Source: Davidsoniella eucalypti (Eukaryota; Ascomycota; Sordariomycetes; Microascales; Ceratocystidaceae). From it: a DNA stretch of 64,000 nucleotides. Position numbers and translations under genes: made by a program. Of the stretch, positions 9,984 to 19,713 are shown one piece after another. The stretch's first letter is position 1; each line of letters begins with the position of its first letter. The DNA lies in assembly GCA_004009845.1 (NCBI GenBank), contig RMBW01000005.1, positions 372,001-436,000 on the forward strand, written 5' to 3'. The notes under the pieces were generated by a model. That model saw only the letters and a list, made by a program, of their open reading frames with translations, was not told where the DNA came from and did no database searches.

Positions 9984-12900
9984 ATCCCAAGCAGGTCACT
10001 CTAATTGCCAGCATCGCCATACTATCACAATGTATCCTACACCTACGACATCATTCTACAGCTCAGCGCTTAGATATCCATATCATTACGGCCTGACTGG
10101 CTTGAAGCCGCCCTGCGGCCACGTCCAGTCGTCTTTTTTTCTCCTCTCATCATTTTACCTCTTCCCCACGGGTGCTGTCGTGCATCGTCTCCCTTTTGTC
10201 AACGTGCCGGCCAGGTGGCAGTTGTCTATGTATTCACATCAGAAGCCCAAAGCCTATGCCATATGCATGTCTGTGTATAGTCTGTTTCATTTTGTTTTTC
10301 ATCCAACTTTCTATTTTCTTTGGGCCTCTCTTGTTTCTTTCACTCAAAGGTTATCTGGCGTTTTGTCTTTTTGCTCCTACTCTCCATTTAGTCAGCTCCC
10401 TCCTTCTCCCCCTCCGTCGCCTGTAATATGGTCTAGGGGCGATCACTTCCATTAGTCAAATACAATTATACAAGTTACTACAAGTCTTTGCTGTTCAAAC
10501 AACCTCCGCCGTGAATATCTGTGCATATATGTATGTTCCATATGTGTCTATGTATGTGTACATACTTTGTGACCTAGCTTGGCCATAATTATCACGACCA
10601 TGCGTTTCCGCGAGAAACCCTGCAGTGGTCGAAACGCTCTGAAGAAACACAGCCACAGGACGAAAGTAAGATCGCTCTCTTAACCTGTCACCCCAACCTT
10701 CTTTTTTCGTACCAGCGCTAGAATATCACACACACAAGCCTACGGCTTAGTTATATCTATCAGCTCTTATGTAGCATGTACATATATTAGTATAACTGTG
10801 TATATGTAAACCCAATGCAATAATACGCTAGGCGTCTCCTGGTCTGTTATAGCTACTAGTATGAGCTTTGCCTCGTATCAGTTACCGTGGGGTCGTGTAC
10901 TAGAGAAACAAATTCCCCGAGCTTTTATGTTATGGCGCTTGTTATAATATTGCAATATAACCATTTTTGCTAAAGCTTCCAGTGAAACGCGTTAGCAAGA
11001 ATGGGCCATCCACCAAGGAAACTATAAACAATATAGTAAAGCAAAAAAAAAAAAAAGTGAGCTTCAAACCCGATAAGGTAGCGGGGCGGATGAAACAAAT
11101 AAACAAAAGGAAAGTCTAGCAGAAGAAGCAACAACAACAAAAAGGCCGGCGATCCCATCTGGCGAAATCAGCCAGAGGGAACGGAAAGAGAACTGCTTAG
11201 CCAAACCCAAGTTCCGTCCATTGCTGAATAGAATTGAACAGCTGTTTCGGCTAGACACTGATGATGTTATGTTGGTGTAAAGCTTGCAGCACCTAAAACG
11301 GCTAGGTCCAGCTTAAGCCTGCCTTGTTTTGTTTTTTTTCTGCAACCCCGGCGGATTATTTACTTTCCTTCATTCCTTCTTTTTTGTTTTCTTTTCAAAG
11401 ACTGCGCTTCTTAGCTTGAAATAAGCTAAACCAAAGCTAGTTTTAGACTCTTTATTTCTCTACTCCGTCTTCGATCCGCCTGGGCTGGACCAAAAACACG
11501 GGCTTCTTGGTCGGTTTTTAGGGAGTTTCTAAACTTTGCCATTCATCAACATTGTGTTTTGTAGTTTATTTCCTTCGCTCCTAGTTTGTAACTTGGTTTT
11601 TGAGGCTGTAAATATTCAATGCAAACAATGTGCCAGAAAATTGCTGCACTGCATGCTTTAATATACCGAGATAACGCAAAGGCTGTGCCAAATGAACCGC
11701 AAACGAGCCCAAAATATACAGGCTGTGATAGAGCAATTGCGACTAAGGGCTACTTGGGTTGTAGGAAAACCACTTTAGTTCATGTCTGATAGAGGACCAG
11801 GAGCAGTTATAGCAGCGGCTAACAGGGCTCAATCGCCTGAGCTTTTTCTCATTAAGAGCTTTTTCGCCTGTTTAGTTGCAGGGCAAGGGGGGTGTGTGGA
11901 GTGAACTTGACATGCCTGTTTGCTTCTAACCGCTGCTATTTTGTCGTCTTTTAATCTCTGAGCACCTCTAAGCTTTGGCTTATCCAATATTTCACCAACT
12001 AAACCATGACTTTGTTTGTTCTGTATGTATTTAGTTTCCTGTTCCGCTTCTTCTTTCCCCCCTTCCTTTGATTCTAGAAATGCCAAAGCTTTTATGGTGT
12101 TTCTTTTATTGGTTTGTTCAACTGTATCCACTTTTAACAATCATGTGCCCAGATGTACTAGTCGTGTCCTAAAATATACACATGCCGAAAACGATCAGAA
12201 GTGCGACGGCAGACTGGCATTTATAGTTGTTTAGTAGCACGCTTTGAGGACAAAAAGCTTTGAATGGACTTGCGGAATCCAACTTCTCTCGACCGGGTAT
12301 GGAGCTCTAGTTAGTTTAAAAAAAAATGAGAGAAAAAAAACCTAGTTGTAAAGACACGCTTCCTTTCTTTCTCGTCGACGTACCCACAATGGTCAGCCGC
12401 CCGTCGTATCATTAGAGCGGATACCACCTGACATCACCACAACGAAGAATATATGCACGTCGTCCCTCCGCTGGCTCGGTCAAGCAGCTGTACATGTAAT
12501 ACATGTATAGTATATGCATACTTAGAAAAGGCACTTTGCCATGTACAGGCCAATGTAGTTCTATCATCTACTGGCCTTCAACGCCCTCCACTATATGTCT
12601 AGTTACTCATGTATCGTCGTCGCCCTCTTGTTGGCTGCTGCTGCTTCGATCGTCGGTCCTTCCGCCTGGCCAGTAACATAGTGATATGCTACTATTCACT
12701 ACCATGGTCGCCTATTTCTATTTCGTATGTGTCGACCACTTAAATGAGCCATCACATCTTACTCACCCTGGAGTAACAGCCGTCCACTTATCAACGGCAA
12801 GATAGCTGATCCATCTGTATATATAGCTATATATCTGTATAGTTGTATAGCCGTATATCTCTCCCCTCTCCTATTTATTTTCGCCATCCTAGGCTTAGGC

Positions 12901-13386
12901 CACTCTCGCATGCGTCTCCTACATATAGAATAGTGCTTATAGTATTGGTCTTATTGTAAATACAAATCCAATGCAAAGTGCGGGGGTTGGTTGCTAACAG
13001 TGACGACATGGCGCCCCATCCAGCCCCGTACACGGCAGCTGAATCTGCTTATTCGGCCATCACACAGGCTCATGCTGCAGCCTAGATGCATGTTTCCTGG
13101 TCATGCATTTGGCCACTCCAACGGGGAGACACGGGACATGCGGCATGGTGTTTCGTGTCCCATTATTTTACCCGAACAAGATGTTGCATCCCAGATAACG
13201 GGATATTATACATTCATGGTCGTCATCGTTCATAATGTATCGTACATCATGTTCATCTTGCGTGGATAGTGATAATATTCAAAGCCTGAACTAGCTTGTT
13301 CCACTGACTACCCTATCTCGTCGAGTACTGCATCAGCGAAGGTTATAGCTCGAACTCCTACCCCGTATGAATGTTTCAACCTAAAA
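9984..13386. other. Long intergenic region without a visible gene
   Basis: 3.4 kb with no open frame that I recognise on either strand. It contains pyrimidine-rich blocks (about 10120-10440 and 11310-11400), an A run at 11041-11056, and (TA)-rich stretches around 12800-12860. The frame at 11829-12140 (minus, 103 codons) is lysine- and glutamate-rich but shows no motif. It may hold long UTRs or a non-coding transcript. Confidence 0.5.
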
Positions 13387-14199
13387 TTACCACGAATCGC
13401 GCTCCTCGTGTATATACCACTCTTCGGGGCTCTCGCCCAGACATTCACCGACAGTGACGGGACGGAAACCAGCTTTCAATGCCTTTTCGATCATGTAAAT
13501 GGATAGCTGGTGTACAGTCAGTTTGTGGCTATCATGGGACAGCACAATAGGACCGGCGACATTAGCCTCCTCCGGAAGGTTGTGTTTAAACACGGTCTCC
13601 GAAAGTTCCATCTCCTCGGCCGTAGTCACGTCATAGTCAAGAGTGTCCAGGCTCCAATGGATGACCCGATAGCCTAGGGACCGCATAATCGACATGCATT
13701 CTGCACCACAGCTGCCGTATGGTGGACGCACGTAGTTCGGAGCAACGCTAATCAACTTGAATAGAAACTCCTCGAGTCTTGTCATCTGTCTGATCCGGTG
13801 GGACCATGTTCCTTTCTCCATATCGGCGTGTCCCCACGTATGGCTAGCAATTTGATGGCCTTCGGCATAGGCTCGCTGGATTGTATCACGGCGGCTAGCA
13901 TCTTTTTCGACGGAACTTCCTATGTTCTCGCCATTGATGAAGAATGTAGCCGATATGTTGTATGCAGCGAGCACATCGAGGAGATCGTCGGTATATTTGT
14001 AGGGCCCGTCGTCAAACGTCAAGGCGATAGTTCCCGGGACAGTACACTTCATGATAAAGGAACCAGGTGGAGGTCCAGTACCAAGATCACGAGCTTCATG
14101 TTTGGCGATGTGAGTGTCTGCGATGGTCCCATTAAAGTCGAGTACATTGTTTATTGCGATAGTAGTCGGTGCTTGGGAAACAATCCCGGCATAGATCAT
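13387..14199 (-). CDS. Polysaccharide deacetylase (chitin deacetylase-like, CE4)
   Basis: Metal-dependent deacetylase of the NodB/CE4 family, probably acting on chitin or a related N-acetylated polymer. 270 aa, single exon. Motifs in order: TFDDGP (D63, D64), SHTWGHAD (H120, H124), RPPYG (158-162), WSLDTLDYD (182-190) and LSHDSH (220-225); the Asp-His-His metal triad and catalytic residues are all present. The N-terminus before the domain is short and gives only a weak secretion signal. An in-frame ATG CGT TAG lies just upstream (14206-14214), so either the true N-terminus is on an unseen exon or a mutation has cut the signal region. A TATAAATA lies about 200 bases upstream (near 14390-14400). 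Confidence 0.9.
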   Translation of the reverse strand: MIYAGIVSQAPTTIAINNVLDFNGTIADTHIAKHEARDLGTGPPPGSFIMKCTVPGTIALTFDDGPYKYTDDLLDVLAAYNISATFFINGENIGSSVEKDASRRDTIQRAYAEGHQIASHTWGHADMEKGTWSHRIRQMTRLEEFLFKLISVAPNYVRPPYGSCGAECMSIMRSLGYRVIHWSLDTLDYDVTTAEEMELSETVFKHNLPEEANVAGPIVLSHDSHKLTVHQLSIYMIEKALKAGFRPVTVGECLGESPEEWYIHEERDSW

Positions 14200-14205
14200 G
14201 TGCTG

Positions 14206-14214
14206 CTAACGCAT
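14206..14214 (-). promoter_or_regulatory. Two-codon in-frame minimal uORF before the deacetylase
   Basis: Reads ATG CGT TAG, then two further in-frame codons before the annotated ATG at 14199. It could lower initiation at the main start, or mark a former start now separated by a stop codon. Confidence 0.35.
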
Positions 14215-15760
14215 GTTGAAGTTGAGGATGCTGATTAAGGAATATGAGGCGGTGATTCTCTTTCTTGAAGATAAGGATACGTCGAATTCTAGTCTAACTC
14301 GACGTATAATAAGATATGAACGAGATGGTTGTGATATTGATAGTGAGTGATGTATGTCAATGATGAAGAAGTTTGAAGTGTACTTTGTTTATTTATACTA
14401 TCATAGCGCAGGGACTGCGAACCTTTGAATAGGTAGTTGCCAACCTCCATAACTGTAACCGTGGCTTTCCGGTTTCCTTCAGCCTTCGTTGAGGGTAGTT
14501 ACCAAGAATCACGATAGCGGTTTACGTTATTTGTATATATAGCGGACTTTATGTCCAAAATTCGGTGATTGAGTGTATCATCTAGTGAATTTCTTCAAGA
14601 GTCCCATGGTGATTTATAAGGGCTATCAGTACCTACTGAAAACATCATTGGCGTATGTGATTTGATGTACAATTTGTGAGTTTTCAAGTACTATCTAGGT
14701 GGAAGGTTGCTTATACTACTCGGCTTCTTTTGGCTCACAAAGCACACATGCCAAAGTATTGTTATACTTCTTCGTACTGTCATTTTGCAGAATATGATGG
14801 CATGTTCCGGGCGGAAGCAGTTGGCCGATGATCTTCCGGACACCCTCAGCCGGACAGGAACTGCATCTATTGTGACTTTCTAGGATACTTATTTGCGGCC
14901 AAGAGAACTCTCCCATCTAGTACAAGGCCTACGAGGTCCCATTACTGGCTCCCTGGCACTTTTTGTAGTTGCAGAAACAGCCCAAACTAAGAAGTCTAAA
15001 AGACCACCGGCTATCGGGACGGAAGGCTGTCCTCGACAGATCACGCACGGTCTTGCTCTCTCCGGGGTATGGCTATCGTGGTATTTTCCGGCGATAGACT
15101 TTTGGTATAACTAACAACTCCGTTTCCTTTAACAGCCCCAGATATCCCGAAGTGTGCTCGGGATGCACGGGCGTCGTCTTCCTTCTCGGACCTTGCGATT
15201 GTTGTGTAACACAGTAACATGACTTTCTATTTTTGTAGTTTCCAGAATCTTGACCGCGAATCCATGATGAGTGCCTTCACAAAGCAAAGTTACTATTTAT
15301 GACATCATAAATACGTCCATGACACCAAAAGTAGTGTTGTCGGTCCCATGATACTTAATGATTCGTAAGTCGTTAGTTCAGATCCCATATATCTGTATAA
15401 AGGAACGCTCATGGCATACGAGACTGGGTGAGCATATGGATGTGTCCATATATAGCATATATCCCAAGAGCAACCTGTCGGGAACTGACTGGAAGATGGT
15501 ATCGGCCGTCCGGTTCCGTCCGGAATACACCGTCACTTTCTGCAAAATCACAGTACGGAGAAGTGGAACATAACACAGCAGCTTACCATATATTCGTGAC
15601 TAGCAATGACACAATAATGCTTTTACTAACGGGAGCTTGTAATTCAGCTGACCTGACTAGTACTTAGCCCCACAAAATATTGTGTACATAGAAGTAAATT
15701 TCAATATAAAAATATAGTTTGCAATGCTAAAGCTCTTTTTCATCGCCTATAAAAACATAC
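14215..15760. other. Intergenic, promoter of deacetylase and relic DNA
   Basis: The left 400 bases are the deacetylase promoter and leader. The rest holds no gene that I can name. One minus-strand frame (14716-14916, 66 codons) carries five cysteines in RCSSC, TCHH and ACVLC but has no signal peptide or known motif. Base composition becomes uneven towards the transposon cluster. Confidence 0.4.
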
Positions 15761-16370
15761 AGGGACAGTTCCTAACTGCCTGGGCAGGCCATGGCGACTT
15801 TGAGGAGTGCCATGACTGGTTCGAACATATAGAGGCTGGAAGAAACTGTCCACTGTGCCGGCAATGGAAGGCACCTTTTCATCCCTGGTCCTGCCCTAGC
15901 AATGAGAGACCAACCACTCCGGGTTAATTTTGTCAAAAAATTACTTCGGAAAGAGAGTTCCTGCAAGTTTATTGCGAAGAGATTAGAGGTGAAATAGCGG
16001 CACTATAAAGCCCATGAACCTAGAGATGAAGCCCCATCAGCAGGTCAAGCAAGCGTGGTTGAGGGGGCAGTCATTGAGGAAGGTTTTTTTTTGTTCGTTT
16101 TTTTTTCATGTTTGTATTGTTTCTACCGGTCGTTCTTTAATTTTTGATTTTAATTCATTATTTTCCCTCGTACTTGTTTTCTTGCTGCTCGCAGTGGAAG
16201 TATGGACCATTAGGTCTTCGGGGCTAAGAGACGGCGTCGTCCCGCACATACAGAAGCCATTGAGTGTATCTAAGTGGAACACTTGATATTTCTGACCGGT
16301 ATCTAATTCAGCGTCGTATAATCTCAATGATTCGGGTAGACATTAAATATAGTCAAGTCAAGAATAAAAA
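15761..16370 (+). mobile_element. LINE 3'-end fragment (Tad-like non-LTR retrotransposon)
   Basis: A 5'-truncated, decayed copy of the same LINE family as the copy at about 56.6-58.8 kb. It starts inside the C-terminal zinc-finger part of the ORF (AGHGDFEECHDWFEHIEAG, then CPLCRQWKAPFHPWSC) and runs through the 3' UTR. Shared 3'-UTR words include CTTGCTGCTCG(C/T)AGTGGA(A/G)GTATGGACCA, TCTTCGGGGCTA and GTAGAC(A/G)TTAAATATA. Stop codons break the frame after NERPTTPG. No poly-A tail is visible; the shared sequence stops near TCAA at about 16357-16361. Confidence 0.8.
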
Positions 16371-16453
16371 CATACATGTGTATACCAAAAGCTTCCAAGA
16401 TGTAAAGACAACTAAATCCTCCCAAATGACAAAATTGGAGGTACATATGCTCA

Positions 16454-17820
16454 TCATGACAATTGGCCGTTTTGATCTAGTGTTTGAGGTGTAACGCCAT
16501 TCTCCCAAGCACTTAACTCACGCCGGATCGATGGAAGAGTATGATGGGGGCCACTGGCGGAACTTGGCTGAGAGGGTGCGGAAACATGACCATCATTTCG
16601 GAGAGCACTTTGATTTCTAGGCCTGCCCCTATTGTTATCAATGACCAGCGGATCAGCAACTTCAAGTAAGGGATTTTCTGAAGCAGAGTCTACTTCTAGC
16701 CAGTGGAAGGAATCAATATCCTCTTTTGTGATTGTCCCCTTTCTTGAAATATCATGGGCACAGGGAATACCAAACTGTGATCGAGGTTTACCGGAGCAAG
16801 GCTGTACCACATGTAACGAACTTTGTGATTGTGCCGATGGTTCTGTTGGAAATAATGAGTCTATTTTGTTGCCCGAGATGACCTCCCGTATGGCTTCAAA
16901 CACCTTGAACAAGTCGCTAGTACCATTGACTAGATACGTTTTTAACTGTCAATGAGCAGTCTCTGTCTGAGAGGCGGTTCTTTCGCCGTAGTTTCGATAG
17001 ATTGAAGCATAACAACCAGCCCATTTGGTACGTTTTGGATAGTACTGTCTTTTGAGATATCTTAAAAGAACTGGTTGGCCACTGAATTTTGATCTAAGTC
17101 GATTCCAGGCTTCTAGGAACATCTCTTCGGAATGGGAATACACCATAATGTTCCAAATATCAAAAAACCCTATCTCTGATGTGTGGTGTCTCACTTATCA
17201 ATCCATCTGGAGCCTTATGCCGACTACGAAGAGGAATGGGCAGAGTTTCAGTATCGCTGGGAGCATCATGCCCCCACTTCTTCTTGATGTTATTAACAAT
17301 ATTCTTGTTGGTGTGCCAAACACAAATCTGTTGCCGGGCGAGGGGCAGATGTGTTCTAAGTGCAGACTTCAAAGCATCTCCATAGTCCGTCAAAACCACA
17401 ACTGATGGTGGAATATCACGAAGTTCGCGAGCTTGGTTGATGCACTTAACCACCCATACTCCTCAATCTTCTCGCTTGAAATGAAAGCATAGAAGAGTGG
17501 CACTATTTGTTTTGTGTTGACTAGACAAGTGCCTTGGAAGAGTGGCATTTTAACCCTACTTATCTTATCGACAAAACTTGGAAAAATCGCTTATACATAA
17601 GAAGCTGCCATGGCAGAGAAAAAAAGATACCAGAAACTATGCCAGTCGACCCTCCCCCTTGATATTTCACAACATGGAAGGATTTCATCATTCCGAAGTT
17701 GTTTGATAAGGCGTTGTGTACCAGTATAGCCTTTCCACGTGCAACGCCCCACAATATTCTATTGATGGTGCTCCGTACCAAATCCATGTATGCGCCAACT
17801 GCGTGTTTTCGTGACAGACT
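16454..17820 (-). pseudogene. Degenerate MULE transposase (core and C-terminal part)
   Basis: Remains of a Mutator-like (MULE, Hop-type) transposase. On the minus strand, frames near 17470-17540 read ISSEKIEEYGW; 17160-17453 read IPPSVVVLTDYGDALKSAL, then LARQQICVWHTNKNIVNNIKKKW, the family core around a catalytic aspartate (TDYGDAL). Downstream, 16454-17194 gives SQFGIPCAHDI and FHWLEVDS, like the zinc-binding SWIM-type end of these proteins. Several frameshifts and stops separate the pieces, so it is not functional. The N-terminal part seems to lie beyond the inserted element, at about 19.25-19.7 kb. Confidence 0.75.
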
Positions 17821-17821
17821 T

Positions 17822-17875
17822 CCCAATCTATATTCTTCTTTTCGCGACATCTTCATCAATTATAAATAAATGGAA
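17822..17875. repeat. Left terminal inverted repeat of pogo-like element
   Basis: Plus strand starts CCAATCTATATTCTTC and continues TTTTCGCGACATCTTCATCA. Reverse complement matches the right end at about 19190-19243 with scattered transitions. Confidence 0.7.
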
Positions 17876-19189
17876 GGATTATTACTTGTTGAACGTGCTG
17901 CTATTATTGAACAATATACCTTTGAAAGAAAAAACCCTCAAGTTTGTGTATCCTGATCTGCTATCTCTTGTGTAACTCCCCGACACAGTTCGCACAGAAA
18001 TATGATTGTCTAGATGGCCTGTTATAAATTCTAGTCCGATTTCTTGCCGGTCATCGTATACACTAATAGGACTACTTCCCTGAAGTCTTTGGTGGCAATT
18101 ACGTGCTCTTACTGCCTCTCTAGATGTAACTCCCGCCATCTCTGTGATAGTTCAAGCAATATCTACCCTTCAACTGCAGCCAAAGAGCCCCGTGACATTT
18201 TGACAACTCCATTATAAATGATGCTTGGATCTGCCCCATTCTGGGTGGACTCTAGAAGGAAATTAGTCATATCCTCAAACTGCTCTTTGGTATGGGGGGT
18301 TTGGAGGTTGTCCAGACTGGCATTTTGAAAGTCGACATTTTGGGAAGGTGGGCATGGCGTTGTTGTTGCTCAAACAATGGCCGGGGAACTACTAGAGAAC
18401 TAAACGGGAAGATTCTAGTCTTCCTAAATACTGATTTGATGGTTGAAGGACACATGACCTTCTGTCGTACTTGAGTAATCAGACCAAGAAAGGTATCTGT
18501 AGTGATGTTTCGATGGCAACTTCAATTGCTGTTACAGCCCCCCTATTAGGCCTGATAGCAATAGAAGGAACAGAAGCATTAACACCAGTGATAACAAGAA
18601 TAGACTTTGGCTGGGCTGACTGTAATCCAGTCTCGTCCATATTCCAAATATCGTCTGGTTGAATATTATATTCATCCAGAGTTTCCTAGAGTCTGACAAA
18701 CCAGTCGTTCACATTTTCAACCTCTTCAGATTCTCGGCGCTTGATATCAACGACACCTTGCTTCACGACTTGAAAATTTGGATTTCTTTTCGAAAAAAGT
18801 GGAACCCAGTCTCGGCCAACTACTGGTGGTTGATTAGTCAATTCATTGGCGGTTGTGATATCAGTGGGTGAAGCTTCATTTCCTTGCTAGAGAAGGTGGT
18901 TGGTGACATTTGTAAGCATTAAACGCGGGAGGCTAATTTTGATAAAAAAACCCTCAGATAGTTGATCAGGGAAGTCTCTTGCACAGCATAAAGACGCTTG
19001 TTATGACCGCCTTGTTGTTTACGTGAGGTTGAAGGTAGCTTGGCCCTTTTGATATGATCACGAAGAGTCGAAGGAACAGTTGTGATTGGAACCTCGGGGG
19101 GTTTGAAATGATATGCTACTGCTTGCTTAAGGGCAGCGGCGCGTAAGACACGTGAAGTTTGTTCCCTTTTTTATTTTTAATATATTATT

Positions 19190-19243
19190 TATATTTATTT
19201 ATGATTGTTGAAGATATCGCGAAAAGAAGAACGTAGGTTGGAT
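19190..19243. repeat. Right terminal inverted repeat of pogo-like element
   Basis: Plus strand carries ATTTATTTATGATTG, then AAGATATCGCGAAAAG and ends near GTAGGTTGG; it is the inverted partner of 17822-17875. Confidence 0.7.
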
Positions 19244-19713
19244 ACATGGAATATTGTGGGGGTTGCTACTTTTGGTGCACTAAGAACATCGAGTTGGGTG
19301 GCGCTTTCTACGGCAAGTAATAGCAAAGCCATCGATGCGTGCAGCCTCGTTAAGACCCTCAAGGGCTTTGTGATAAGACGGGAAGCGAACGTTCATGGTG
19401 CTCTCCATAGCAATGATGAATCCAGAATAGAAGATGATGTCTTCTGCAGAGGAAAGCAAATTGATATTCCGATCGAAAATGTCCTGGTAGTGGTTTTTTT
19501 CTTTTCTTCTTCAGTAGAACGTGACAAGAGGGGTACTTTGCCAGCTGGCAGCTCTTTGAAGACTGCTTTGTGGGGCTGAGTATCTTTTTGAAGAGTCTCC
19601 ACTTCTTGTGCCAAAGTATCAATGTGCAGTGTTGAATTACAGCTCCCTTTGCTAACTTCTAGTAAATGTACGTATGTATGTACATATAAAGTGGCTTGGA
19701 AGTGCGTACTCAT
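19244..19713 (-). pseudogene. Probable MULE N-terminal (FAR1-like) remnant
   Basis: Minus-strand pieces include NVRFPSYHKALEGLNEAA followed by RIDGFAI, the usual opening of a FAR1/MULE N-terminal domain, then a stop. Further upstream (19393-19713) an open stretch rich in Thr, Lys and Glu has no clear homology. Lying on the same strand and in the right order with the transposase core at 16.4-17.8 kb, it is read as the other half of one element split by the pogo-like insertion. Confidence 0.45.

Larger units (their letters stand above)
17822..19243 (-). mobile_element. Decayed Fot1/pogo-like DNA transposon with terminal inverted repeats
   Basis: The two ends, 17822-17875 and about 19190-19243, are inverted repeats of about 50 bp with around 80% or better identity by eye (shared core TTCTTCTTTTCGCGA, then ATCTTCA, ATAAATAAAT). 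Inside, on the minus strand, are pieces of a pogo-family transposase: GHNKRLYAVQETSL, VGRDWVPLFSKRNPNFQVVK (CENP-B-type HTH end), YNIQPDDIWNMDETGLQSA (first catalytic Asp region) and PSTIKSVFRKTRIFPF (C-terminal conserved block). The distance between the last two is too short, so the DDE core has lost sequence, and there are in-frame stops. No clean TA duplication is visible at the ends. Confidence 0.7.

Noticed and set aside
10030..10455. 141-codon open frame after the FAR1-domain gene
   Set aside because: Composition (Phe, Ser, Leu, Pro) is what pyrimidine-rich DNA gives in translation; there is no domain.
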